Assembly: GCA_016742215.1 (NCBI GenBank)
Contig: JACVCC010000001.1
Location: 62,001 to 126,000, forward strand
Direction: 5' to 3'
Origin: Brevundimonas sp.
GTDB taxonomy: Bacteria; Pseudomonadota; Alphaproteobacteria; Caulobacterales; Caulobacteraceae
DNA: 64,000 bases
Below the pieces are notes generated by a model that was given only the letters and a program-made list of their open reading frames with translations, was not told the DNA's origin and searched no databases. The translations under genes were made by a program, and so were the position numbers. Positions 39,423-51,468 of the stretch are shown here, piece by piece. Position 1 is the first letter of the stretch. Every line of letters starts with the position of its first letter.

Positions 39423-42056
39423 ATGCGCCTTACCAATCTTCTTCGGACCACCGTCTCGGCCGCCGTCGTCGGCGCCTGCGCCTTCGGTCTGGCCGGAACC
39501 GCCGCTGCGCAGTCGCAGGACGGCCCGACCACCATCGATGACATCATCGTCACCGCCCAGAAGCGCGAGCAGAACCTGCAGGACGTGCCGATCGTGGTCA
39601 CCAGCCTCCCGGCCGAGACCCTCGAGAACGCCGGCGTCCGCGACATCAAGGATCTGCAGATCCTGACCCCGGGCATGACCGTCACCTCGACCCAGTCGGA
39701 AGCCTCGACCACCGCCCGTATCCGCGGTGTCGGCACCGTCGGCGACAACCCCGGTCTGGAAAGCTCGGTCGGCGTCGTCATCGACGGCGTCTATCGCTCG
39801 CGCAACTCGGTCGGCTTCGGCGACCTGGGCGAAATGAGCCGCATCGAGGTGCTGAAGGGCCCGCAAGGCACCCTGTTCGGCAAGAACACCTCGGCCGGCG
39901 TCATCAACATCATCACCGAAGCCCCGTCCTTCACCCCGGGCTACAGCGCCGAAGCGACCGTCGGCAACTACGGCCAGATGGGCGTTTCGGGCTCGGTCAC
40001 CGGCCCGATCACCGACCAGCTGGCCTTCCGCCTGTACGCCGGCCGTCGCGTCCGCAGCGGCTTCTATGACGTCGACACCGGCGACGGTCCGCGCACCAAC
40101 ACCGACGACCAGAACCAGGACTTCATCACCACGCGCGGCCAGCTGCTGTGGCTGCCGAACGACAACACCTCGGTCCGGGTGATCGCCGACTACACCTCGC
40201 GCGATGAATACTGCTGCACCGGCGTGCAGATCCGCACCGGCCCGACCTATCCGTTCGTCGACGGTCTCTCGGCCGGCACCGGCCAGCGTCCGCCGGCCAC
40301 CGGCTTCGGCCCGCTGCCGTTCTCGCGCCAGGCCTTCGCCAACCGCGGCACCGGTCAGGACATCAAGGACATGGGGGTCTCGATCGAGGCCAACATCGAC
40401 ATGCCCTCGCTGTTCGGCGGCGCGACCCTGACCTCGGTCACGTCATGGCGTGACTGGAGCGGCGATATCGGTATGGATATCGACTACACCGGCGCCGACA
40501 TCGCCTACCGCGAACAGGACGGTCAGTACGGCTATTCGGTCGACAACCTGACCCAGGAACTGCGCCTGGCCGGCTCGAACGAGCGTCTGGACTGGCTGGT
40601 CGGCCTGTTCGCCACCCGCGAGCGCATCGGCCGCGGCGACAGCTGGTTCTACGGTCCGGACTACACCCCGTTCCTGTCGTTCCTGCTCAGCGCCCAGCTG
40701 AACCGCGCCAATCCGGCCCTTCCGGTCAGCCCGGGCATCATCGGCTGCTTCAGCCGTCCGGGTCAGACCGCGCTGTTCCTGCAGGGCTGTCTCGCCCAGG
40801 GCGGAACCGCGCCGGCCGGCCCGACGGCCGCCACCGGACCGGGCTTCACCCTCGGCCAGGGCTTCGCCGACTTCTACGACCAGGAGTCGACCTCGTTCGC
40901 GATCTTCACGAACAACACCTGGCACGTCACCGACCAGTTCGATATCACCCTGGGCCTGCGCTACACCCAGGACGACAAGAGCCTGGACGCCCAGCAGCGT
41001 AACCTGAACGGCAACGGCACGACCTGCGGCGCCTTCGCCGCCAACGCCGCCGCTATCGGCGGCGCCCTGGGCAGCGCCTCGGCGGCCTCCACCATCATCG
41101 GCAACGCCTGCCTGCCGTGGTCGAACTTCGCCTACAACAACCGCAACATCGCCGAGGACTTCAGCGACGGCGAGCTGAGCGGAACGATCAAGGCGTCGTA
41201 CCGTCTGAACGAGTCGCTGCTCGCCTACGTCTCGTACGCCCGCGGCTACAAGTCGTTCGGCTACAACCTCGACCGCGTGCAGACCGGCATCACCCCGGTG
41301 GCCTCGCTGCTGTTCCCGTCGGAAGTCGTGGACAGCTACGAAGCCGGCCTGAAGATGACGCTGCTGGATCGCACCCTGCTGCTGAACGCCACCTACTTCG
41401 ACCAGACGTTCACCGACTTCCAGCTGAACACCTTCCTGGGCACCGCCTTCGTGGTGGAATCGATCCCGGAGCTGACCTCGCGCGGTGTCGACGCCGACTT
41501 CCTGTGGTTCACCCCGGTCGAGGGCCTGAGCCTGTCGGGCGGTCTGACCTACACCAACACCGAGTACGGCGACTTCACCGCCGCCGACCTGACCAACCCG
41601 GGCAACTTCCCGCAGCTGTCGCTGCTGCCGGGCTCGCGTGCGTCCTTCGCACCCGAGATCTCGGCCTCGGCGTCGATCAACTACGATCGCAGCATCGGTG
41701 GCGGCAACCGAATGGGCTTCAGCCTCGCGGCCAAGTACATGAGCGAGTACAACACCGGTTCGGACCTGCTGCCGTACAAGATGCAGGACGCCTTCACGAC
41801 CGTGAACGGCCGCATCTCGATCGGTTCGGAAGACGAGCGCTGGACCCTCGACCTGTGGGCCCAGAACCTGACGGACGAAGAGTACGTCCAGGTCGCCTAC
41901 AACGCTCCGCTGCAGGGTTCGGCCTTCCAGTCGACCGTCCAGGCCGGCGGCAGCCACCCGGGCACCTACTACAACCAGGCTCTGGATACCCAGACCTACG
42001 ACGCCTACCTGGGCCAGCCGCGCACCTACGGCGCGACCCTGCGCTTCAAGTACTGA
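39423..42056 (+). CDS. TonB-dependent receptor, tandem paralog 1
   Basis: 877 residues from ATG with GGGAG seven bases upstream. Signal peptide 1-29 (ending GTAAAQS), TonB box region IDDIIVTAQKREQNLQDVP, plug with GTVGDNPGLESSVGVVIDG and IEVLKGPQGTLFGKNTSAG, then a 22-strand barrel that ends in YGATLRFKY. Cys pairs occur in EYCCTG and in a loop GCFSRPGQ...GCLAQGG. These receptors usually take up carbohydrates, siderophores or other large ligands; the ligand is unknown. It has a neighbour of nearly the same sequence directly downstream. Confidence 0.96.
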   Translation: MRLTNLLRTTVSAAVVGACAFGLAGTAAAQSQDGPTTIDDIIVTAQKREQNLQDVPIVVTSLPAETLENAGVRDIKDLQILTPGMTVTSTQSEASTTARIRGVGTVGDNPGLESSVGVVIDGVYRSRNSVGFGDLGEMSRIEVLKGPQGTLFGKNTSAGVINIITEAPSFTPGYSAEATVGNYGQMGVSGSVTGPITDQLAFRLYAGRRVRSGFYDVDTGDGPRTNTDDQNQDFITTRGQLLWLPNDNTSVRVIADYTSRDEYCCTGVQIRTGPTYPFVDGLSAGTGQRPPATGFGPLPFSRQAFANRGTGQDIKDMGVSIEANIDMPSLFGGATLTSVTSWRDWSGDIGMDIDYTGADIAYREQDGQYGYSVDNLTQELRLAGSNERLDWLVGLFATRERIGRGDSWFYGPDYTPFLSFLLSAQLNRANPALPVSPGIIGCFSRPGQTALFLQGCLAQGGTAPAGPTAATGPGFTLGQGFADFYDQESTSFAIFTNNTWHVTDQFDITLGLRYTQDDKSLDAQQRNLNGNGTTCGAFAANAAAIGGALGSASAASTIIGNACLPWSNFAYNNRNIAEDFSDGELSGTIKASYRLNESLLAYVSYARGYKSFGYNLDRVQTGITPVASLLFPSEVVDSYEAGLKMTLLDRTLLLNATYFDQTFTDFQLNTFLGTAFVVESIPELTSRGVDADFLWFTPVEGLSLSGGLTYTNTEYGDFTAADLTNPGNFPQLSLLPGSRASFAPEISASASINYDRSIGGGNRMGFSLAAKYMSEYNTGSDLLPYKMQDAFTTVNGRISIGSEDERWTLDLWAQNLTDEEYVQVAYNAPLQGSAFQSTVQAGGSHPGTYYNQALDTQTYDAYLGQPRTYGATLRFKY

Positions 42057-42358
42057 TCGCCTCGCCCACGGGCGAAGCATCGACCGGCCGGGGAGCGATC
42101 CCCGGCCGGTTTTGTTTTGGCGGGTTTCCGCAACGGCAATTGAACGGACACAGTTTCCGTCGAATGCGGTGAACAGAGCCGTACGCGCGGCGAATGGCGG
42201 CATTTCGGATGAGTGGCGCGTTGGGCGCGCTGAACCATGATCCAGCGCGAGAGGATGCGTGCGTCCGGATCCATGCACGCAACCAGAAAGAGGCGTGGCC
42301 GGCGAACAGGGAAACGCCGGGGCCGCCCATGACAGCCGCCCCATGCCGGGGAGCTGCC
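42057..42358. other. Intergenic region between the tandem receptors
   Basis: Holds the terminator of paralog 1, then about 240 bases with no gene of its own. The last 50 bases (CAGGGAAACGCCG onward) resemble the leader of paralog 1, as expected if the duplication included the promoter. A GCGTGC/GCACGC dyad occurs near 42255-42280. Confidence 0.6.
42083..42117 (+). terminator. Rho-independent terminator of receptor paralog 1
   Basis: Perfect 12-base arms ACCGGCCGGGGA / TCCCCGGCCGGT with a GCGA loop, followed by TTTTGTTTT. The stem-loop is identical to that after paralog 2. Confidence 0.93.
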
Positions 42359-45010
42359 ATGCGTCTGACCAATCTTCTTCGCGCCACCGTCTCGGGCGCC
42401 GTCGTCGGCGCCTGCGCCTTCGGCCTGGCCGGAACCGCCGTCGCCCAGTCCGCCCAGGACGGGCCCGCCACCATCGACGACATCATCGTCACGGCACAGA
42501 AGCGCGAGCAGAGCCTTCAGGACGTGCCGATCGTGGTCACCAGCCTGTCCGGCGAGATGCTGGACGATGCCGGCGTTCGCGACATCAAGGACCTGCAGAT
42601 CGTCACCCCGGGTCTGGTCGTGACCTCGAACTCGTCCGAGGCGGCGACCACCGCCCGCATCCGCGGCGTCGGAACCGTCGGCGACAATCCGGGTCTGGAA
42701 AGCTCGGTCGGCGTCGTGATCGACGGGGTCTATCGCTCGCGCAACTCGGTCGGCTTTGGCGATCTGGGCGAGCTCAGCCGCATCGAGGTGCTGAAGGGGC
42801 CGCAGGGCACCCTGTTCGGCAAGAACACCTCGGCGGGCGTCATCAACATCATCACCGAGGCCCCGTCCTTCACCCCCGGCTACAATGCCGAGCTGACGTT
42901 CGGGAACTACGGCGCCATGGGCGTCACGGGCTCGGTGACCGGCCCGCTGACCGACCAGCTGGCATTCCGCCTCTATGCCGGGCGCCGGGTCCGCAACGGC
43001 TTCTACGACGTCGACACCGGCGACGGCCCGCGCACCGAGACGGACGACAACAACCAGGACTTCTGGACCACCCGGGGCCAGCTGCTCTGGATGCCCAACG
43101 ACAACACCTCGATCCGCGTGATCGCCGACTACTCGCGCCGTGACGAATACTGCTGCACCGGCGTGCAGGTCCGCACCGGCCCGACCTACCCCTTCATCGA
43201 CCTGCTCTCGAACGGCGCGGGTCAGCGCCCGCCGGCCGCCGGCTTCGGCATTCTGCCGTACTCGCGTCAGGCCTACGCCAACCGCTCCAGCGATCAGGAG
43301 ATCGAGGACAAGGGCGTGTCGGTCGAGGCAAACATCGACCTGCCCTCCCTGTTCGGCGGCGCGCAGCTGACCTCGATCACGGCCCTGCGGCGCTGGACGT
43401 CGTCGAACGGTCAGGAGTCGGACTACACCGGCGCCGATCTCGTCTATCGGATCAACGACGGGAACTTCGGCTACGGTGTCGACAACTTCAGCCAGGAACT
43501 GCGCCTCGCCGGTCGTACCGACAGACTGGACTGGCTGGTCGGGGTCTTCGCCACCACCGAAGGCATCGAACGCGGCGACACCTTCTACCTGGGCGCCGAC
43601 TATTCCCCGATGCTCTCGCTGCTGATCTCGTCACAGCTCAACGCCGCCAACGCGACCATCCCGGTCAGCCCGACCACGATCGGCTGCTACACCCGCACCG
43701 GCCAGACGGCCCAGGCCTTCGGCGCCTGTCTTGCCAGCGGCGGCACCGGCACTGGCCCGTTCGGTCCGGGCGGGTCCATCGTCACCAACCCCGCCTTCGC
43801 GGCGACCGGGCCGGGCTTCACCGTCGGCCAGACCTTCGAGGACGACTACAGCCAGGATTCGACCTCGTTCGCCGTGTTCACCAACAACACCTGGCACGTC
43901 ACCGACGCCTTCGATCTGACGCTCGGCCTCCGCTACACAATGGACGAGAAGAGCGTCGACGGAACCCAGCGGAACACGAACGGAAACGGGAATACCTGCA
44001 ACGCCGCCCTGGCCAACGCCGCGGCGATCGGGGCGGTGCTCGGCGCCAATACCTCGGCGATCCTCGGCCGCTTCTGCCTGCCGTGGACCAACTCGGCCTT
44101 CCAGAACCGCACCATCGACGAGAGCTTCGACGACGGTGAGCTCAGCGGCACGATCAAGGCCTCCTACCGGTTCAACCCCGCGGTCATGGCCTATGTCTCC
44201 TATGCCCGCGGCTACAAGTCGTTCGGCTACAACCTCGACCGCGTCCAGACCGGCATCACGCCTGTCAGCTCGCTGTTCTTCCCGTCCGAGGTCGTCGACA
44301 GCTACGAGGCCGGAGTGAAGATGACGCTGCTGGACCGCACCCTGCTGCTCAACGCCTCTTACTTCGATCAACGCTTCACCGACTTCCAGCTCAACACCTT
44401 CCTCGGCACTTCCTTCGTGGTGGAGTCGATTCCAGAGCTGAACTCGCGCGGCGTCGATGCCGACTTCCTGTGGTTCACCCCGGTCGAGGGCCTCAGCCTG
44501 CAGGGCGGCATGACCTTCATCGACGCCCAGTACGGCGAGTTCACCGCCGCCGACATGGCCAATCCGGGCAACTTCCCGCAGCTGTCGCTGCTGCCGGGCA
44601 ACCGGGCGTCGTTCGCGCCGGAGGTTTCGGGCACGGCGTCGATCAACTTCGACCGCTCGGTCGGCAACGGAATGCGCGCCGGCTTCAGCCTCGCGGCCAA
44701 ATACACCAGCGAGTACAACACCGGCTCGGACCTGCTGCCGTTCAAGATGCAGGACGCCTACACGGTGCTGAACGGCCGGATTTCGCTGGGCTCCGAGGAT
44801 GAGCGCTGGACCGGCGAGTTCTGGGTCCAGAACCTGACGGACGAGGAGTACTATCAGGTCGTCTATAACGGCTTCATCCAGGGCAACGCCTTCGCCTCGA
44901 CGGTCCAGCCGGACGGCACCTTCTACAATCCCGCGGCCGACACCCTGACGTACAACGCCTTCCTCGCTCACCCGAGGACCTACGGGGTCACCCTGCGCGT
45001 CCGCTACTGA
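42359..45010 (+). CDS. TonB-dependent receptor, tandem paralog 2
   Basis: 883 residues from ATG with GGGGAG seven bases upstream. It is very similar to paralog 1 along its entire length: signal peptide, IDDIIVTAQKREQSLQDVP box, RIRGVGTVGDNPGLESS plug, and barrel ending YGVTLRVRY. Differences concentrate in extracellular-loop-like stretches, mainly one where paralog 2 has an insert (CLASGGTGTGPFGPGG). The pair therefore probably binds related but different ligands. The frame runs further upstream but has no independent Shine-Dalgarno. Confidence 0.96.
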   Translation: MRLTNLLRATVSGAVVGACAFGLAGTAVAQSAQDGPATIDDIIVTAQKREQSLQDVPIVVTSLSGEMLDDAGVRDIKDLQIVTPGLVVTSNSSEAATTARIRGVGTVGDNPGLESSVGVVIDGVYRSRNSVGFGDLGELSRIEVLKGPQGTLFGKNTSAGVINIITEAPSFTPGYNAELTFGNYGAMGVTGSVTGPLTDQLAFRLYAGRRVRNGFYDVDTGDGPRTETDDNNQDFWTTRGQLLWMPNDNTSIRVIADYSRRDEYCCTGVQVRTGPTYPFIDLLSNGAGQRPPAAGFGILPYSRQAYANRSSDQEIEDKGVSVEANIDLPSLFGGAQLTSITALRRWTSSNGQESDYTGADLVYRINDGNFGYGVDNFSQELRLAGRTDRLDWLVGVFATTEGIERGDTFYLGADYSPMLSLLISSQLNAANATIPVSPTTIGCYTRTGQTAQAFGACLASGGTGTGPFGPGGSIVTNPAFAATGPGFTVGQTFEDDYSQDSTSFAVFTNNTWHVTDAFDLTLGLRYTMDEKSVDGTQRNTNGNGNTCNAALANAAAIGAVLGANTSAILGRFCLPWTNSAFQNRTIDESFDDGELSGTIKASYRFNPAVMAYVSYARGYKSFGYNLDRVQTGITPVSSLFFPSEVVDSYEAGVKMTLLDRTLLLNASYFDQRFTDFQLNTFLGTSFVVESIPELNSRGVDADFLWFTPVEGLSLQGGMTFIDAQYGEFTAADMANPGNFPQLSLLPGNRASFAPEVSGTASINFDRSVGNGMRAGFSLAAKYTSEYNTGSDLLPFKMQDAYTVLNGRISLGSEDERWTGEFWVQNLTDEEYYQVVYNGFIQGNAFASTVQPDGTFYNPAADTLTYNAFLAHPRTYGVTLRVRY

Positions 45011-45034
45011 TCGGACTTCAGCGCTGAAAGCAGA

Positions 45035-45070
45035 ACCGGCCGGGGAGCGATCCCCGGCCGGTTTCATTTT
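45035..45070. terminator. Terminator of receptor paralog 2, possibly bidirectional
   Basis: Same 12-base stem and GCGA loop as the one after paralog 1, followed by TTTCATTTT. Its end reaches the stop codon of the convergent RND pump gene, so it may also stop that transcript; on that side the run is weaker. Confidence 0.9.
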
Positions 45071-48000
45071 CAGCCGTTGACGTCGGCGGGCTTCGGCTCC
45101 TTCGGTCCCGGAACCGTCCGCTGGCCGGCGAACAGTCGCTGACCCAGTCGCCGGATCCACCCGGCGATGTCGTCCACGATGGTGAAGATCGCCGGGATGT
45201 AGAGCAGGGACAGGAACGTCGAGGAGATCAGGCCGCCCAGCACCGCCACGGCCATCGGCGAGCGGAACTCGACGTCGGCGCCGATGCCGATGGCGATCGG
45301 CACCATGCCCGCGCCCATCGCAAAGGTGGTCATCAGGATCGGACGGGCCCGCTTGTGGGCGGCGTCCATGATGGCCTCGTGCCGGCTCATCCCGTCCTTC
45401 TCGGCCATGATCACATAGTCGACCAGCAGGATGGAGTTCTTGGCGGCAATGCCCATCAGCATCAGCACGCCGATCAGGGCCGACATGGAGAAGCTCTTGC
45501 CGGCGATGACCAGGGCGATGAACGCCCCGCCGATGGCCAGCGGCAGCGCCGCCATGATGGTGACCGGATAGGCGAAGCTTTTGAAGAGCAGCGTCAGCAC
45601 GGCGTACATCAGCAGGATGCCCGACAGGAAGGCGATGGCGAAGCCGGTGATCATCTCCTGGATGAACTCGGCATCGCCGGCCGGGACCTGACGCACGCCC
45701 GCAGGCAGGTTCTGCACCGAGGGCAGGCGTTGCACCGCCTGACCGGCGGCGCCGGTCGTGATGCCGTCCAGCTCGGCGGTGATCGAGGCGATCCGCGAGC
45801 GGTCCTGACGGCTGACCGTGGCCGGGCCGGCGCCGAAGGCGACGTCGGCGACGGCGCTCAGCGGCACCTGACCGCCCGTGGAGGTCGGCACGCGCAGGTT
45901 CTCGATGATCGTCAGATCCTCGCGCGCCGCCTCTGTCAGCTGCAGGCGGATCGGGATCTGGCGGTCGCCGAGATTGTACTTCGGCAGGTTCTGGTCGATG
46001 TCGCCGATCGTGGCCACACGCACCGCCTGCGAGATCGAGGCGGCCGAGACGCCGGCCAGGGCGGCCTCGTCCGCACGCGGGGTCACCACGATTTCCGGAC
46101 GGGCGATGGCGGCGGTGTTCACGACGTTGGCCAGACCGGGGACGCCGCGCATCTCTTCCTCGACCTTGCGGGCCGCGGCCTCGAGCGTCGCCGGGTTATC
46201 GCCGAGGATCGAGAAGGTGTAGCTGGTGCCGTCGCTGGGTCCGCCGCCCTGCTGGGCGATGCCGGCCCGGATCCGGGCGCCGGGAATGGCCTTCATCTCG
46301 TCGACCATGACGCGGGCGAATTCCTGCTGGCTCAGCTCGCGCTTACCCTTGGGCACCATGTCGGCGAAGATGTTGGCCTGGTTCACGTCCTGTCCGCCGA
46401 TGGCGGCATAGACGGAGGTGACCTCCGGACGGGCTTCCAGCCGTTCGGTGACCTGCCGCACGATGGCGTCAGTCTGGGCCAGGGTCGATCCGGGCGGCGT
46501 CTCCACCTGGAAGGCCGCGCGGCCCTCGTCGGCGGGCGACATGAACTCGAACGACATCTTGGCCGCGACCGACAGGAAGACCGAGCCGACCAGGAAAAGG
46601 ATGCCGAGGGCGAACACCTTCCAGCGATTGCCCAGCGACCAGCGCAGACTGCGCAGATAGCCGTTCATCCACGGCGGATCGCGGTCCTCGTGATTGGTGT
46701 GACGCAGCAGATAGGCGGCCATCAGCGGCGTCAGCGTCCGCGCCACGACCAGCGAGAAGAAGACCGAGATACAGGCGGCCAGCGCGAAGGCCTTGAAGAA
46801 CTGGCCGATGATGCCGGGCATGAAGCCGACCGGGGCGAACACGGCGATGATGGTGCCGGTGGTGGCCACGACGGCCAGCCCGATCTCGTCCGCCGCCTCC
46901 ATGGAGGCGTCATAGGGCGCCTTTCCGTCCCGCATGTGCCGGACGATGTTCTCGATCTCCACGATGGCGTCGTCGACCAGAATGCCGATAGTCAGCGACA
47001 GGGCCAGCAGGGTCACCACGTTCAGCGACTGGTCCATCGGCCCGATGATGGCGAACGTCGGGATCAGCGACATCGGCATGGCCGTCGCCGCGATGAGGGT
47101 CGCCCGCCAGTCGCGCAGGAAGATGAACACCACGATCACGGCGAGCAGGGCGCCGAGGCCCAGAGCCTCCAGCGAGGCGAAATAGCTCTCCTCGATATAT
47201 TTCACGCTTGAGGTGACTTCGGCGATCGTCAGCTCCGGATGGGCCTCGTCGATCTTCGCCACCTCGTCGCGGACCTTGGCCGAGACGGTGACCTCGCTGG
47301 CCGAGCGCGAGCGCAGGAAGTTGAAGGTCACGGCCTCCTGACCGTCGTAGCGGGCGATCCGGCGCGGCTCGCTCCACTTGTCCTCGACTGTGCCGAGATC
47401 GCCCAGGCGGATGGTCTTGCCATCGCCCAGCGGCACCAGGGTCTCGCGCAGCTGCTCGACCGAAGTCGCCGCGCCGATGGTGCGCACGGCCCGCTCAGAG
47501 CCGGCCACGGTCACGCGGCCGCCAGGCAGGTTGTTGTTGACGTTGGTCAGCGCCTGGCTGACCTGCGCCGCCGTCACGCCATAGGCGGACAGCCGCTGCG
47601 GATCCAGCTCGACCCGGATCTCGCGATCCACGCCGCCCGACCGGTTCACCTCTCCGACGCCGCCCAGCGCCAGCAGGGCGCGGCTGACCTCGTTGTCGAC
47701 GAACCAGCTGATCTCCTCCGGCGTCATCGTCGGCGAGCGGACCACATAGGTGATCAGGGCGTCGCCGGTGATGTCGATGCGCTGGACCGTCGGCTCCTGC
47801 ATGTCCTGCGGAAGGGAGGCGCGCACGCCGCTCATGGCGTTGCGAACGTCGTTGGTCGCCCGCTCGGTATCGGTGCCCAGCTCGAACTCGATGGTCGTCG
47901 AGGACACGCCGTCCGAGACGTTCGAGTAGATGTGACGCACGCCCGACAGGCCCGCGATCGAGTCCTCGATCAGCCGGGTGACCTGCACCTCCATCTCCGC

Positions 48001-48171
48001 CGGCGCGGCGCCCGGGCGGGCGGCGGTGACGGCGACGATCGGGAAGTCGATGTCGGGGTTGTTGTTGATCCGCATCCCCAGGAAGCCGACCATCCCCGCC
48101 AGCGTCAGCAGGACGAACAGCAGGATGATCGGAATGGGGTTCCGGATGGACCAGGAGGAGATCTGGTTCAT
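45070..48171 (-). CDS. RND multidrug efflux transporter, AcrB/MexF type (HAE-1)
   Basis: 1033 residues. Twelve transmembrane helices with two large periplasmic loops. LALSLTIGILVDDAIVEIENIVRHM carries the TM4 Asp pair of the proton relay. GMRINNNPDIDFPIVAVTA at the start and GIAAKNSILLVDYVIMAEKDGMSRHEAI near the end are HAE-1 hallmarks. It exports drugs or lipophilic compounds from the periplasm or inner leaflet, using the proton gradient, together with the adjacent adaptor. No outer-membrane TolC gene is nearby, so one must be supplied elsewhere. Confidence 0.96.
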   Translation of the reverse strand: MNQISSWSIRNPIPIILLFVLLTLAGMVGFLGMRINNNPDIDFPIVAVTAARPGAAPAEMEVQVTRLIEDSIAGLSGVRHIYSNVSDGVSSTTIEFELGTDTERATNDVRNAMSGVRASLPQDMQEPTVQRIDITGDALITYVVRSPTMTPEEISWFVDNEVSRALLALGGVGEVNRSGGVDREIRVELDPQRLSAYGVTAAQVSQALTNVNNNLPGGRVTVAGSERAVRTIGAATSVEQLRETLVPLGDGKTIRLGDLGTVEDKWSEPRRIARYDGQEAVTFNFLRSRSASEVTVSAKVRDEVAKIDEAHPELTIAEVTSSVKYIEESYFASLEALGLGALLAVIVVFIFLRDWRATLIAATAMPMSLIPTFAIIGPMDQSLNVVTLLALSLTIGILVDDAIVEIENIVRHMRDGKAPYDASMEAADEIGLAVVATTGTIIAVFAPVGFMPGIIGQFFKAFALAACISVFFSLVVARTLTPLMAAYLLRHTNHEDRDPPWMNGYLRSLRWSLGNRWKVFALGILFLVGSVFLSVAAKMSFEFMSPADEGRAAFQVETPPGSTLAQTDAIVRQVTERLEARPEVTSVYAAIGGQDVNQANIFADMVPKGKRELSQQEFARVMVDEMKAIPGARIRAGIAQQGGGPSDGTSYTFSILGDNPATLEAAARKVEEEMRGVPGLANVVNTAAIARPEIVVTPRADEAALAGVSAASISQAVRVATIGDIDQNLPKYNLGDRQIPIRLQLTEAAREDLTIIENLRVPTSTGGQVPLSAVADVAFGAGPATVSRQDRSRIASITAELDGITTGAAGQAVQRLPSVQNLPAGVRQVPAGDAEFIQEMITGFAIAFLSGILLMYAVLTLLFKSFAYPVTIMAALPLAIGGAFIALVIAGKSFSMSALIGVLMLMGIAAKNSILLVDYVIMAEKDGMSRHEAIMDAAHKRARPILMTTFAMGAGMVPIAIGIGADVEFRSPMAVAVLGGLISSTFLSLLYIPAIFTIVDDIAGWIRRLGQRLFAGQRTVPGPKEPKPADVNG

Positions 48172-48190
48172 GACGACGCTCTCCCTCTGA

Positions 48191-49342
48191 TCAGTTGGCG
48201 GCAGGGCGGGCGGCGGCAGGCGCCGCTGCGGCGGCAGACGGACGCGCCGCCGGAACGGCCGCGACGCGGACGCGATCTCCCTCGTTCAGGAAGCCCGCCC
48301 CCTCGACCACCACGCGGGCGCCCGCGTTCAGGCCCGAGACGGCCGTGCGGGTCTGCTGGCGGTTGACCACGGTCACCGGCTGGAAATGCACGGTGTTGGC
48401 GTTCTGCATGACGAACACGCCGGCGCGATTGTTGCGGTACAGGACCGCCGCCGTCGGCACGACCGTGGCTGGCGCGCTGCCGGCGTCGATGCGGGCGCGG
48501 GCGAACATGCCGGGCTTCAGCTGCGAACCCGGCGCCAGCGAGATGCGGGCCAGACCCAGCCGGGTCTCGGCGTTCACCTCGGGCGTCACGATGCGGATCG
48601 TGCCCGTCGTCGGCGCGGCCTGGCTGGAGGTGATCTCGGCGCTCTGGCCCGAGCGCAGCAGCGCCAGCTCCGTCTCCGGCACCTGGGCGTCCAGCTCCAG
48701 ACGGCCGTCGCGCACCATGCGGAACAGCTCGGTCCCGGCCGAGATGATCTGCCCGCGGGTCACGCTTCGGCTGATGATCTGGCCCGAGACGGGCGCGCGG
48801 ATCGTCGCCTGCGACAGGCGGGTGCGGGTCTCCGACAGCGACGCGCGGGCCGAGGCCAGATTGGCCTGCGAAGCGCGCTGGTTGGCCAGCGCCGTGTCCA
48901 GCGACGCCTGGCTGAGGAAGCCGCGCTCCTTCAGTTCCTGCGCCCGGCCCAGCGCCGCGTCGTCGCGCGCCGCATTGGCCTCGGCCGTCTGCACGGCGGC
49001 CTGCTGCTGGCGCACCTGGGCGTCCAGCAGGGCCGTGTTCATCTGCACCAGAGGCTGGCCCTGCCGCACATAGCTGCCCTCGTCGACCAGCACGGCGGTC
49101 GCCACCAGCCCGCCGGTCTCGGCGCCCACCGGCACCTCTTCCCAGGCCGAGACGGTGCCCGAGGCGGTCACGGTGCGCGGCAGGTTCTCGGTCGCGGCGA
49201 CCTGCACGCTGACCGTCTGGGTCCCGGCCGGAGCCTTTTCCTTCTCCTCCCCGCCATGCCCGCCACAGGCGGCCAGCGTGACGGTTGCGGTCATGAGCGC
49301 CACGGCGGCGCCGGCCCAGCGGGTGCGGATGCGGATCGACAC
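48191..49342 (-). CDS. RND efflux periplasmic adaptor (lipoprotein)
   Basis: 383 residues from GTG (SIRIRTRWAGAAVAL) with AGGGG eight bases upstream. The signal sequence ends in the lipobox TLAAC, so the mature N-terminal Cys is lipidated. The usual lipoyl/barrel-sandwich and hairpin regions follow: VLVDEGSYVRQGQPLVQMN, a long helical hairpin (about 95-165), RAPVSGQIISRSVTRGQIIS. Membrane fusion protein linking the RND pump to the outer-membrane channel. It is the first gene of the pump operon, 19 bases upstream of the transporter. The tail is Ala/Pro-rich. Confidence 0.94.
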   Translation of the reverse strand: MSIRIRTRWAGAAVALMTATVTLAACGGHGGEEKEKAPAGTQTVSVQVAATENLPRTVTASGTVSAWEEVPVGAETGGLVATAVLVDEGSYVRQGQPLVQMNTALLDAQVRQQQAAVQTAEANAARDDAALGRAQELKERGFLSQASLDTALANQRASQANLASARASLSETRTRLSQATIRAPVSGQIISRSVTRGQIISAGTELFRMVRDGRLELDAQVPETELALLRSGQSAEITSSQAAPTTGTIRIVTPEVNAETRLGLARISLAPGSQLKPGMFARARIDAGSAPATVVPTAAVLYRNNRAGVFVMQNANTVHFQPVTVVNRQQTRTAVSGLNAGARVVVEGAGFLNEGDRVRVAAVPAARPSAAAAAPAAARPAAN

Positions 49343-49532
49343 TTGGTATCCCCTTGGTGAGCCGACAGGGGGAGGGACCCGTCGCCCGTGCGTGAGGAAC
49401 GCCGCGTCGCGGCGTCCGGTTGTCATCCGTCGTTGAATACAGATTTCCGCGCGCCCGGGAAACGGGCAAAGCGACGCCTTACGCCGAAGTAATCCGTAAC
49501 GAAATCAGTGGCGGACGTCGCGGTTAACGCGA

Positions 49533-51341
<1,809 letters not shown>

Positions 51342-51468
51342 GGTCCGGCGCGCCTAGCACGCCGGACGGAAAAGCGCGAGCGGGGAGGCTTCGGAACGGA
51401 GCGCGTCCCAAACGAACTCTGGTGTTTCGGACAGGTTCGATCCAACCTGAGGCAAGGGGGCTGGCAAC

